Positions 36,500-44,298 of a DNA stretch of 64,000 nucleotides are shown here, in pieces. This stretch comes from Kurthia sibirica (GTDB lineage: Bacteria; Bacillota; Bacilli; Bacillales_A; Planococcaceae), in contig NZ_QFVR01000008.1 of NCBI RefSeq assembly GCF_003143975.1, forward strand, positions 62,001 through 126,000, in the 5' to 3' direction. Under the pieces are notes generated by a model. It saw nothing but the letters and a program-made list of their open reading frames with translations, was not told the origin of the DNA and ran no database searches. Position numbers and translations under genes: made by a program. How positions within the stretch are numbered: the first letter of the stretch is position 1; each line of letters begins with the position of its first letter.

Positions 36500-36697
36500 T
36501 TATGTCTTTTTATGAATTAACATGTTATACAATGATTGTATTTCTTTTTCCATATATATTTCCATTTCATCATATAATTTAATATTCGTCTCATAGATAC
36601 CAATTAAAAATAAGGTGTACATGGCAACAAACGACAAAAGGATCAGAGCAAACGGTAACACAAGCGCTCGTTCATTTGTCAATAAACGGTATGACAA
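36500..36697 (-). CDS. comGG: ComGG-like competence protein, short
   Basis: 65 residues in the comGG position. An N-terminal polar stretch then one hydrophobic helix (~13-35, LPFALILLSFVAMYTLFLIG) and a charged tail matches the PilX-like layout of ComGG, a pseudopilus minor component. It is about half the ~124 residues of B. subtilis ComGG and lacks the C-terminal domain. It overlaps comGF by 26 bases. Sequence identity alone would not identify it; the call rests on order and topology. Confidence 0.65.
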   Translation of the reverse strand: MSYRLLTNERALVLPFALILLSFVAMYTLFLIGIYETNIKLYDEMEIYMEKEIQSLYNMLIHKKT

Positions 36698-37145
36698 GTT
36701 CCGTCATCTCCTTTCGATTCGAAGAAAATTCAACATAAATTTTTAAGTATGGTGCCTCATAACGAAAGCTAAATTTTTTCACACCGACTACTTTAATATC
36801 GGTACCACCTACTGTCGTAGATGTACTAATTATTTTCTGGTTAAAATAACGGTACTCTGCTAGCAATACTTTATTTTGTTCATTGCCTTTTTTTACGATG
36901 ACAAGTATCGGATTGTTCCCGATTGGCGGCTTAATGGCTACAGCATGTTTGAGTTCTTTTCTGATATCATGAATGAACATGTCATACTGTGTCGCCTCAT
37001 GTGCAAAGATTAACGTCTGTGTTTTACTGTACCAAGGAAATAAAAAAGGTGTAATGGTTACTAATAATAATAGAATAGCAAGTTGCAATAACATCTCCAA
37101 AACAGTGAAGCCATGCCTATTTTTCATTTTTTGAAAATAACGCAT
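36672..37145 (-). CDS. comGF: Competence pseudopilin ComGF
   Basis: 157 residues if started at ATG 37145; a second ATG at codon 7 gives MKNRHGFTVLEML, which places the prepilin-peptidase motif HGFTVLEM right at the N-terminus as in other pseudopilins. The hydrophobic helix covers ~13-35. ComGF is a minor pseudopilin of the DNA-uptake pilus. Overlaps comGE by 22 bases and comGG by 26, implying tight coupling. Confidence 0.85.
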   Translation of the reverse strand: MRYFQKMKNRHGFTVLEMLLQLAILLLLVTITPFLFPWYSKTQTLIFAHEATQYDMFIHDIRKELKHAVAIKPPIGNNPILVIVKKGNEQNKVLLAEYRYFNQKIISTSTTVGGTDIKVVGVKKFSFRYEAPYLKIYVEFSSNRKEMTELVIPFIDK

Positions 37146-37459
37146 TTTTTTTGAACACCTATTTTATTTTCATAACTTGTACATACTTGTTGTTGGTTAA
37201 TCGCCCAATGGTAACGTTGCCCTGAAATTATGAACATACCTGCACGCTGCTCCGGAACCTGTATGGATAAAGCCAATGCTTCATAATTTGATGTCATGGC
37301 ATGCATAGCTTGTTGTCGATTATTCACTCCATCAAAAAGTTGAAACGTAAGCGGTAATAAAACGGCGAATATCATAGTGATAATGACAATACCTACTATT
37401 GTTTCCAATAAAGTGAAACCCGCTTCAGTCGATGACGAGTATTCTACCTGACCCCAAAT
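37124..37459 (-). CDS. comGE: Competence pseudopilin ComGE, probable ATT start
   Basis: With the only standard start (TTG 37408) the protein would begin inside the prepilin motif. In frame upstream is EAGFTLLETIVGI, the proper cleavage motif. The frame is open back to an ATT at 37459, 9 bases after a perfect AAGGAGG (37475-37469); no ATG, GTG or TTG lies between. Starting there gives 111 residues beginning MWGQVEYSSSTEAG, and B. subtilis ComGE also starts MW. It overlaps comGD by 35 bases. Minor pseudopilin of the competence pilus. Confidence 0.82.
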   Translation of the reverse strand: MWGQVEYSSSTEAGFTLLETIVGIVIITMIFAVLLPLTFQLFDGVNNRQQAMHAMTSNYEALALSIQVPEQRAGMFIISGQRYHWAINQQQVCTSYENKIGVQKKCVIFKK

Positions 37460-37859
37460 AGACGTATACCTCCTTTTTTATCGTTCCAAAGTCAAAAATT
37501 AATTTTCCTGCATAAGAGGCATTACCTTTCTCATTAAAAGAAATTGTCGTTAAGGTAGACTTCACATCAATAGCCAATGCAGTCGGCATACTCTTTGAGA
37601 ACAGAATCTTTTTTGATTGGCGTAAGCGACCAATATATCGCTGCTCCCCTACTATAAAAAAAATATCTACTTTGGCATTTTTTGTTTTTGCATAATTTTG
37701 GATATAATGAGCATCAATGACTAGTTGATCTAAAAAGCGATGAATTTCTTGCGACCTAATACCACGCTCTCCAAGCGACAGCCCCACGACTGCAATGATA
37801 AATATCATGGTTAAAACAATGAGCATTTCTACGAAGGTATAGCCATTTTTAGCGCTCAT
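37425..37859 (-). CDS. comGD: Competence pseudopilin ComGD
   Basis: 144 residues starting MSAKNGYTFVEML, with the prepilin cleavage motif NGYTFVEM at residues 5-12 and a hydrophobic helix to ~30. Minor pseudopilin. GGAGAAGTG upstream is the RBS; the ATG overlaps the comGC stop by 11 bases. Confidence 0.92.
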   Translation of the reverse strand: MSAKNGYTFVEMLIVLTMIFIIAVVGLSLGERGIRSQEIHRFLDQLVIDAHYIQNYAKTKNAKVDIFFIVGEQRYIGRLRQSKKILFSKSMPTALAIDVKSTLTTISFNEKGNASYAGKLIFDFGTIKKEVYVYLGSGRILVID

Positions 37860-38154
37860 CTTTCACTTCTCCTTCTACAATCAATAGCGTACGGCCAGGA
37901 CAACTTTTTTCGGATATCCCTTCTTTTAAATATTTTTCTTCTACCAACTGAGCAATTGATGTTGGATAACGTCCATTATCTATCTTGTATGCTTCTGTCT
38001 GACCTTGAACCATTTTCATATAGGCTTCACACCCTTTGTTGCCGATCGTTGTAAAATGACGCGTGACATTGGGGATAATAATCATGAGTAAAATTGCAAT
38101 AATTAACAGAACAATCAGCATTTCTATCAAAGTAAAACCTTTTTGTGACCTCAT
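37849..38154 (-). CDS. comGC: Major competence pseudopilin ComGC
   Basis: Main subunit of the competence pilus that binds and pulls DNA to the membrane. 101 residues, MRSQKGFTLIEMLIVLL with the KGFTLIEM prepilin site, a hydrophobic helix (8-30), two cysteines (GCEAYMKM and KSCPGRT) suited to the known intramolecular disulfide, and the YKIDNGRYPTS motif of the family. Confidence 0.96.
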   Translation of the reverse strand: MRSQKGFTLIEMLIVLLIIAILLMIIIPNVTRHFTTIGNKGCEAYMKMVQGQTEAYKIDNGRYPTSIAQLVEEKYLKEGISEKSCPGRTLLIVEGEVKDER

Positions 38155-38165
38155 ATTTTTTCCTC

Positions 38166-39224
38166 CTATAGTAAATCAAGCATATTGTACATCGGTAACA
38201 TAATGGCCAAATAGGCAGCTATTATACAAATTGCAATTAAGCTAAATAATAACGGCTGTAGAAGTGCTAATACTTTTTCAATTGAGTGTCCCATTCGTTC
38301 GCCTAAAAAACGACTGAGTAATTGTAATTCCTGCCCCAGGTTTCCACTTTGTTCACCATGTTGAATATAGCGTTGAAATTCATGTAGAAAGTAGCCATTA
38401 TTCAAAGTTGCACAAGATAAAGATTCTCCAGCAACGACCTCATCCATTATTTGTTGTGCAATATAAGCAAGCATTTTTTGGTGTTTTTGCTGTATCAAAA
38501 TATTCAAACTCACCTGAATTGATAAACCACTTAACAAGAGTGCTCCTAACTCAAAAGAAAATTGTCTGGTCAGTTGCAGCTGTACTGCTCGTTTTATAAT
38601 CGGTATTTTAAAATAAATAATCAGTTGCTCTCCCGCATTTTTCCTCCGAATAAATTGAAAAAGTATTCCACCAACGATAAAAAAAATCGCACCTAAAATA
38701 ACGAAGTAGTCTGGTAAGTGAAGGAGTAATTTTGTGAGCATCAACTCTAAATCAGCATCACTTCTACTTTCGGCTAGCATACTTGTCATAGTCGGCAAAA
38801 AAAATACTCTAAAACCAATAAACAACAAAATCATAAAAATAATAAGAACAATTGGATAGGTTAATAGTTTATACATTTGTGCTTTTTGTTGCTGACGTTG
38901 CTGAAGTTGTTGAGCTGCAATTGTTAATGCTTCCGTCAAGCGACAATGCTGCTCTGCCACATAAATAGACATAATGGTATATTTAGGTAAACCTAAATAT
39001 AGTAAAATATCACTTAAACTCTGACCCTCTTTAAACTTCCTATGAATCACCTCTTCAACATTTTCAATATGAGCTAAATGATGAGGTGCCAACATATCAA
39101 TGACTTCGTTGACGGCATAACCTTCCTCTATCAGAATCGCTAACATCTTAATAAAATCACCCTGTACTTTTGACGGTAATCGTTTTTTGCGGTCACGTAA
39201 CAAGCGCATTGGGGAGTATTTCAT
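38166..39224 (-). CDS. comGB: ComGB, inner membrane platform protein of the competence pilus
   Basis: GspF/PilC-type polytopic platform protein, 352 residues. GDFIKMLAILIEEGYAVNEVIDML and a second repeat RQFSFELGALLLSGLSIQVSL are the paired GspF domains; three hydrophobic segments lie near 140-165, 190-210 and 325-350. ATG 39224 with GAGGGGG upstream is preferred to the longer frame; it overlaps comGA by 32 bases. Confidence 0.93.
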   Translation of the reverse strand: MKYSPMRLLRDRKKRLPSKVQGDFIKMLAILIEEGYAVNEVIDMLAPHHLAHIENVEEVIHRKFKEGQSLSDILLYLGLPKYTIMSIYVAEQHCRLTEALTIAAQQLQQRQQQKAQMYKLLTYPIVLIIFMILLFIGFRVFFLPTMTSMLAESRSDADLELMLTKLLLHLPDYFVILGAIFFIVGGILFQFIRRKNAGEQLIIYFKIPIIKRAVQLQLTRQFSFELGALLLSGLSIQVSLNILIQQKHQKMLAYIAQQIMDEVVAGESLSCATLNNGYFLHEFQRYIQHGEQSGNLGQELQLLSRFLGERMGHSIEKVLALLQPLLFSLIAICIIAAYLAIMLPMYNMLDLL

Positions 39225-40212
39225 GATTGTAAATCCCCCTCTTAATTTGGTTATGAATCGTTTTTTCTTCAGATAATGTATAATCACTACCGCTATCTAA
39301 AGCTTCGAAAGCATCTAAAAGGTCATCTTCCATCAACAACTCGAATACCGCTGCTAGATCCTCTACGTCATTTTTTAATGTCACTAATTTTTGCGTGGCT
39401 ACGCCTAATACAGATTGCTTAAGTTCCGTACTTGAAACACCTAAATCCAATAGACGATGAAGGCAACCAAAACTATTTTTAGCATGTACGGTTGTCATCA
39501 CTAAGTGACCCGTCAATGCTGCTTCAATAGCTATTTTTGCTGTTTCTTGATCGCGGATCTCGCCAATCATAATAACATCTGGTGAATGCCTTAAAATGGC
39601 TTTTAAACCTGCTGCATACGTTACACCTGCACGCTCATTTACTTGAATTTGCAGCAGGTTTTCTTGGTTATTTTCTACTGGGTCTTCCAATGAAATCACA
39701 TGCTTAGCCAAACTTTCTGAGCAGTGTTGTAGTAAGGAGTACATTGTTGTCGATTTGCCACAACCCGTAGGTCCGCTAAAGATAATGAGACCATGAGAGT
39801 AATGAGCAAGGTTTTTTAAGATGGTTGCGTCTTTTGAATTAAAACATAGCTTCTCCAAGGGACTTGAAACATTTTGCAACATGAGGCGAATCACAACACT
39901 CTCACGCAAAAAAATGGAAGGTAAGGTGGATATTCGACAAGATACTACATTATTTTTTTCAGTTATTTGAAAAGCACCACTTTGCGGTTTTCGTTTTTCA
40001 GCAATATCCAATGTTGATTGATATTTAAAATGTGACACCATTTTGTCACCAAGTATTAAAGGGATTTTCCCAATCTCAATTCGTCGGTTATATTTTCTAA
40101 AATAAACGCTATATTCTTCATTTGTTGGCACAATTAAGATATCTGAAGCTTCAAATGATAGTGCTCTTCTGAGTAACACCGTACATTTTTTTTCGATTAT
40201 ATTGATATCCAT
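39193..40212 (-). CDS. comGA: ComGA, traffic ATPase of the competence pilus
   Basis: GspE/PilB-type assembly ATPase. 339 residues with Walker A GPTGCGKST, Asp box LEDPVE, Walker B IMIGEIRDQETAKIAIEAALTGH and the TTVHAK His box. ATG 40212 (MDINIIEKK) follows GGAG by 5 bases and is preferred over the ATG at 40290, which would add 26 atypical residues. First gene of the seven-gene comG operon, divergent from the regulator gene at 40487. Confidence 0.95.
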   Translation of the reverse strand: MDINIIEKKCTVLLRRALSFEASDILIVPTNEEYSVYFRKYNRRIEIGKIPLILGDKMVSHFKYQSTLDIAEKRKPQSGAFQITEKNNVVSCRISTLPSIFLRESVVIRLMLQNVSSPLEKLCFNSKDATILKNLAHYSHGLIIFSGPTGCGKSTTMYSLLQHCSESLAKHVISLEDPVENNQENLLQIQVNERAGVTYAAGLKAILRHSPDVIMIGEIRDQETAKIAIEAALTGHLVMTTVHAKNSFGCLHRLLDLGVSSTELKQSVLGVATQKLVTLKNDVEDLAAVFELLMEDDLLDAFEALDSGSDYTLSEEKTIHNQIKRGIYNHEILPNALVT

Positions 40213-40486
40213 TCGCTCTCCATCCCTTCTAATTACACCATTGTTACTGATATCTTCATTTTTCACAAAATACGGTTTACCAATAATCAATGATAAAATA
40301 ACGCAATTTTCAGAGTATAAGCATTTTTACCCTCTTGTTTCTCGAAAACGCACAAAAAAAATACTCTATTTTATATAAATGGCTATTATTGTATTATTTG
40401 TTTGGCAAAAGGTAGATTTTTTTACTGAATATTACTAGCAATTGTTCTATAATAGGTGAGAAGCAATATGAAAGTGAGGTTATACA

Positions 40487-41188
40487 ATGATCCATCCACT
40501 TAAAATTACAAGTACTCTTGCAGATGATACTCGCTTTTCTATTTATCAGTATATGCTCCAAGAAAAAGAAACATTCACAGTCCAAAAAATCGCGGATCAA
40601 TTTGGTATTCATCCAAATGTCGCACGATTACATTTAACAAAACTTACTGAAATTGATGTAATCTCTTCTGAGTTCGAAAAAACAGGTAAAGGTGGGCGCC
40701 CTGGACGAATTTATCGTGCATCAGAGAACGGTGTTTCATTATCATTTCCAAAACGCAACTATGAGGAGTTGCTTGGTTTAGTTCTTGAGATATTAGTTGA
40801 GCTAGGACCGGATTCGATTGCTATGGGTAAAAAGGTTTGCTATCGTCGCGGACAGAGTGACATTCTATCAATAGTTCGCGACCATGGAACATCCGTGAAT
40901 TCATTATCCTATGATGATAAAATCGCCATAATCACTGAAGCTTCCACACTAATTGGCTATGTACCCGTCGTTACTGATTTAGAAAATGGGCAACGTTCTA
41001 TACATTTTGCTGTCTATAATTGTCCCTACCACAATGAAATTGCAGAATATGCAAACCTTGTTTGTTCATTACATGAATCCTATTTAAAAGGGCAGTTTGA
41101 TTGCTTATTTAATGTAGATGATTTCATGCAAATTGAAAGTATGACAGATGGTTGTAAATACTGTTCATATAATGTTTCAACAAAATAA
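40487..41188 (+). CDS. SufR-like winged-helix regulator with Fe-S type cysteine cluster
   Basis: 233 residues. Residues ~8-80 form an ArsR/SufR-like winged helix (FTVQKIADQFGIHPNVARLHLTK, GGRPGRIYR wing). The C-terminal domain has cysteines 179, 193, 206, 223 and 226 (CPYHNEIAEYANLVC, FDC, GCKYC), close to the ligand layout of SufR-type [Fe-S] repressors. Its target is unknown; divergent from comGA and 137 bases upstream of the DUF2626 gene. Preceded by AAAGTGAGG. Confidence 0.8.
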   Translation: MIHPLKITSTLADDTRFSIYQYMLQEKETFTVQKIADQFGIHPNVARLHLTKLTEIDVISSEFEKTGKGGRPGRIYRASENGVSLSFPKRNYEELLGLVLEILVELGPDSIAMGKKVCYRRGQSDILSIVRDHGTSVNSLSYDDKIAIITEASTLIGYVPVVTDLENGQRSIHFAVYNCPYHNEIAEYANLVCSLHESYLKGQFDCLFNVDDFMQIESMTDGCKYCSYNVSTK

Positions 41189-41325
41189 TTACATACTTTT
41201 TTTTACATTTATATATTTAATTACACTTTTTTGACACAATATAGGAGAACTCTTAGTTTACTTTTCATCACTCCATCTTATATAATGTAGTTGTATATAT
41301 TGTGCAGAAAAGGAGGGATTATCAA

Positions 41326-41568
41326 ATGGACAAAATGTATAAAGTTATGGCCTTTTGGACTGGTATATTCTCAGTCATGTTTTATTTAGGTGATATGAAA
41401 CAAGTTTCGCTATTATTCGTTGCCAATACTGGCTTTTTCCTTCTTTTAGGTTTCTTAAATCTTACAGAACGCATGTATTTGTATATTTTTGGAGCCTATT
41501 TGATGGTTTTCTTTGCAGGATTCACGTATTATACAACTTTTATACAAGTTCCCGGTATGGGACACTAG
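41326..41568 (+). CDS. yqgY: DUF2626 membrane protein (YqgY)
   Basis: 80 residues, three hydrophobic segments (~9-25, 30-48, 53-72) and the family-typical start MDKMYKVMAFWTG and end VPGMGH. RBS AAGGAGG lies 8 bases before ATG 41326. Function unknown. Same place relative to comGA and yqgX as in B. subtilis, though mobile-element debris now separates it from yqgX. Confidence 0.85.
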   Translation: MDKMYKVMAFWTGIFSVMFYLGDMKQVSLLFVANTGFFLLLGFLNLTERMYLYIFGAYLMVFFAGFTYYTTFIQVPGMGH

Positions 41569-41591
41569 AAAGCTCCTTTTAGGAGCTTTTT
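41569..41591 (+). terminator. Terminator of yqgY
   Basis: AAAGCTCCT/AGGAGCTTT with a TTT loop and a T-rich tail, immediately after the yqgY stop codon. Confidence 0.92.
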
Positions 41592-41648
41592 CTTCTTCTT
41601 TACATCCATACTATATGTAGTCCTGTCACTCTATTACTTTAAACACTA

Positions 41649-41821
41649 TTGACACAATGTTTATGCTACGTTAAACTTTTATTGTAGCTTGAGCTTTATC
41701 ATTACCATTTAATTGGTGAGAAACAAAACAACCCCTAATGAAGGTAATGCCTTCGACTATTGAATTATAATAATTCAATAAAAAAGACCAAGGACAGTAG
41801 TATGCTGTCCTTGGTCTTTTT
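41649..41821 (+). ncRNA. Candidate small RNA with own promoter and terminator
   Basis: TTGACA (41649-41654), 17 bases, TAAACT (41672-41677) makes a good vegetative promoter. The predicted ~138-nt transcript (about 41684-41821) could pair CATTACC with GGTAATG (41700-41706/41743-41749), has a 9-bp hairpin ATTGAATTA/TAATTCAAT (41759-41779), and ends in a perfect 17-bp stem AAAAAGACCAAGGACAG / CTGTCCTTGGTCTTTTT (41781-41821). No open frame with an RBS lies inside. Sits between the yqgY terminator and an ISL3 remnant. Confidence 0.5.
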
Positions 41822-41855
41822 CGTATGTCTAAATTCTTCAAACTTTTTTTAAAAT

Positions 41856-42309
41856 GGTTCTATTATATACATTGGGGTATCAAAACAATCCATGTTTTAG
41901 ATCTGTAGAAATAGGCAGAAAGGTGAGCTATGCTGTACGAAGTTGATTATGAATATTTCAGGATCAAAAGATATTTAGTCACAAAAACCGAAGAAATGGC
42001 AAACAAGTATGCTCTTTTTATAGAGAGGATCAAGCGTTCACCTATTTGTCCAGCTCGTCAGTCAATTACCCTGAAAGCACATGATGATCGCATACAAAAA
42101 ATGAACCATCTAAAATGGTTTGAACGACTTACTGTTCTGTAGTATAAGCGTCGAAACTATGTTTGTTCTTATGGAAAACATTTTTCAGAAAAGACTTCTT
42201 TTATTGGACGTGATCAACGCTTTTCTAAAGAATGGAATCAAGCGATTCTACTCTTATGAATATGAAAGTAGAAAGAAGTTAGTTTACATCTGGGCCACAT
42301 AGGAAAAGG
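41856..42309 (+). mobile_element. Second ISL3-family remnant, truncated
   Basis: Starts with inverted repeat GGTTCTATTATATACATTGG and continues GGTATCAAAACAATCCATG, clearly homologous to the minus-strand end of the copy at 19.4-20.2 kb. The transposase N-terminus follows from 41930 (70 codons, stop), then a frame-shifted zinc-finger part (CSYGKHFSEK) and, after an internal deletion, the 3' part ESRKKLVYIW with TTTACATCTGGGC. Cut at 42309 by an IS6-type mini-element. Non-functional. Confidence 0.75.
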
Positions 42310-42428
42310 GGTTCTGTTGCAAGGTTTCTCAATTAACCTGATATCAGGTAGAATTATTCGAAGTTTCTGCCTAAAGAGCGAAACCTAATGGCAAATCGTT
42401 TGTTTATTTTAAACTTTGCAACAGAACC
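42310..42428. mobile_element. 119-bp IS6-type mini-element (MITE-like)
   Basis: Ends GGTTCTGTTGCAAGGTTT and AAACTTTGCAACAGAACC are inverted repeats with 17 of 18 matching bases. They resemble the GGTTCTGTTGCAAAG ends of IS6-family elements such as IS431/IS257. The 83-base interior carries no gene. No 8-bp target duplication is visible. Confidence 0.75.
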
Positions 42429-42451
42429 TTATTGTGATTTTATTTATACAA

Positions 42452-42483
42452 AAAAGACAACAGGTTATAACCTGCTGTCTTTT
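42452..42483. terminator. Hairpin upstream of the resolvase pseudogene
   Basis: AAAAGACAACAGGTTA / TAACCTGCTGTCTTTT with one mismatch and flanking A and T runs; a bidirectional terminator shape. Confidence 0.7.
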
Positions 42484-42553
42484 TCTTGTGCTTTTGGTAT
42501 CATTGCACTTTGAACAAAACAATTAAGATGGGCAACAGAGAGAGGTAGAAAAG

Positions 42554-43144
42554 ATGGCGAAAATAGGATATGCAAGAGTATCTTCAGTAGGACAAAATTT
42601 AGATAGGCAATTAGAAAAACTGACACATGTAGAAAAACTATTCACTGATAAATTATCAGGGGCAGAAAAAAATAATAGAACAGGTTTAAATCAGTTAGTA
42701 GATTTTATTAGGGAAGGAGATATTGTTGTTGTTACCGAATTAGACCGTTTAGGAAGAAATAATTCAGAGTTGACCCAAATTATGAATGATATACAGACGA
42801 AGGGAGCTACTTTAGAAGTTTTAAATCTTCCAACACTTTCAGGCGTTGAAGATGATAATTTGAGAAAATTAATCAATAATTTGATGATAGAACTTTATAA
42901 ATATCAAGCTGAAGCTGAAAGAAATTCCATCAAAGAACGACAACGTCAAGGTATTGAAATTGCTAAGAATAAAGGTAGATAAAAGGGAGGTCAAGCAAAG
43001 TACAAGGAAAACGATCCTAAGATGGAATACGCTTTCAAATTATTCAAAGAAGGTGAAACTGAAGCTAGGATTGAAGAAATAACAGGAATAAACAGAAGAA
43101 CATTCAAAAGATACCGAGAAAAATATAATATTCATAGAGAGTAA
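42554..43144 (+). pseudogene. Serine resolvase/invertase with an in-frame stop
   Basis: Small serine recombinase of the plasmid resolvase type. Catalytic domain: GYARVSSVGQNLDRQLEKL with Arg8 and Ser10, and TELDRLGRNN with the conserved Arg pair; then the E-helix. A TAA at 42980-42982 ends the frame after 142 residues (KNKGR), but the same frame continues KGGQAKYKENDPKMEYAFKL and a helix-turn-helix (EARIEEITGINRRTFKRY) to a stop at 43142, total ~196 codons. One nonsense change has removed the DNA-binding domain. Without it, recombination is unlikely. Confidence 0.85.
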
Positions 43145-43180
43145 CACTATATCTTTTAAATAGAGAATGGTTGTTAATAG

Positions 43181-43330
43181 GGTTCTGTTGCAAAGTTCGA
43201 TTTCTACTTGAAATTCAGAAGAAAAACCATTTTCTTAAAAATGAAAAGCCTGTTACATCAACGTTTTCATTTTTAAAAATTAGAAGAATTAGCTGAAATT
43301 TGATGAGTTTTTCAACTTCGCAACAGAACC
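43181..43330. mobile_element. 150-bp IS6-type mini-element interrupting a secreted-protein gene
   Basis: Ends GGTTCTGTTGCAAAGTT (43181) and AACTTCGCAACAGAACC (43330) match at 16 of 17 positions as inverted repeats and match the ends of the element at 42310. Interior has a 13-bp hairpin TTAAAAATGAAAA/TTTTCATTTTTAA. The right 78 bases recur at 44047-44124. Confidence 0.75.
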
Positions 43331-43579
43331 CATCAATCTAATGCCTGTGTTTTGTAAATACGAATTATAGTCTTTTTCACTGTCGAAAAATATTACGGAG
43401 CCATCAGGTTGATTAATAGAGTAAGGAGAGTCTACAGATAAATTCACATTTGACTCACCTACTTCAATACCTGCGGCAGAAGCTTTAGACGTTTCGGTAA
43501 AATAAGAAAACGAAAAAGTTAAAGTCACTATAAATCCAACTAAATAAGAAAATTTAAACCTTGTATTGATAATAGCCAT
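43289..43579 (-). pseudogene. Secreted small protein truncated by a mini-element
   Basis: 96 codons with a clear signal peptide (MAIINTRFKFSYLVGFIVTL, cleavage near KASA-AG) and a short mature part GIEVGESNVNLSVD and PDGSVIFFDSEKDYNSYLQN. After RLM the reading enters the inverted repeat of the mini-element, so the last ~13 residues (GSVAKLKNSSNFS) are element-encoded. The rest of the original gene is not found beyond the element. Strong RBS GAGGGGG before the ATG. Original function unknown; a secreted peptide or bacteriocin-like protein is one possibility. Confidence 0.7.
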
Positions 43580-43678
43580 AAATATACCCCCTCTTGTTTA
43601 TAACTATAAATTACCATATAATCAATTATTAGGTAACTGTTAGTTTGGACAATAAAATAATTTACTAGGAGGATTTAA

Positions 43679-43864
43679 ATGAATACTATAGCGGGGACAA
43701 TTTCTTTATCTGTTTCTTTTGTTTTATTTATATATTTAAGTGGATTAAAAGTCACTTATTCAACTAAATATATTTCTGAATTTTGGGTTTTCCCAATATT
43801 ATTACTATTACTTTCTATCATTCTCTTTGGACTTGAATTTAAAAAAACAAGAAAGAGCCTTTAA
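43679..43864 (+). CDS. Small two-helix membrane protein, possible immunity-type partner
   Basis: 61 residues with hydrophobic segments ~5-22 and 35-53 and a basic tail FKKTRKSL. Excellent RBS AGGAGG 6-7 bases before the ATG and a terminator just after. No family recognised. Divergent from the truncated secreted-protein gene, a layout seen for peptide/immunity pairs, but that function is speculation. Confidence 0.65.
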   Translation: MNTIAGTISLSVSFVLFIYLSGLKVTYSTKYISEFWVFPILLLLLSIILFGLEFKKTRKSL

Positions 43865-43878
43865 TGGCTCTTTTCTTT
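43852..43878 (+). terminator. Terminator of the 61-residue membrane gene
   Basis: AAAGAGCC/GGCTCTTT, 8-bp stem with six-base loop, then TTCTTTTTTT; overlaps the stop codon. Confidence 0.9.
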
Positions 43879-44298
43879 TTTTCTAACCGTGTCAAATTTG
43901 ATACGGTACTACATCTCCAAAACTATTGATATAACAATCTTTATTAAACTTTTAATAGGTCTTATTGGATAGGCTACACTAAGTTAGACAGATAAAATAA
44001 AGGCTTGTAAACGTAGACTATTAACTTAAGGGAGTGTGCTATTATGACACATCAACGTGTTCATTTTTAAAAATTAGAAGAATTAGCTGAAATTTGATGA
44101 GTTTTTCAACTTTGCAATAGAACCGGAAAAGGTGTATGACATTGAATATACAATGTCATACACCCCCATATTTTACATAGAGTCACAATAGATTGGTTAG
44201 TCTTACCATTTACTATCGTTTACTTTATAATCTACGCCCTGTTAGACTTTTATAGACTGGCTTATCCATCAGCCGTTCATAGCAGATTCTAATAAACG
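43879..44298. repeat. Gene-free region with a partial third IS6-type end
   Basis: Positions 44047-44124 repeat the right 78 bases of the 43181-43330 element with about six differences, ending CAATAGAACC. Just upstream, 43975-44043 (CACTAAGTTAGACAG and a GGGAG-spaced ATG at 44044) looks like the beginning of another transposase gene that stops after a few codons. No intact gene in this 420-base stretch. Confidence 0.6.

Noticed and set aside
40291-40486. ComK boxes (AAAAN5TTTT) before comGA
   Set aside because: The A/T tracts present have the wrong spacing (6-8 bases); in such AT-rich DNA they are not significant.
42311-42484. CRISPR array from recurring short repeats near 42.3-44.1 kb
   Set aside because: Repeats are inverted transposon ends at irregular distance, not direct repeats with spacers, and no cas gene is present.
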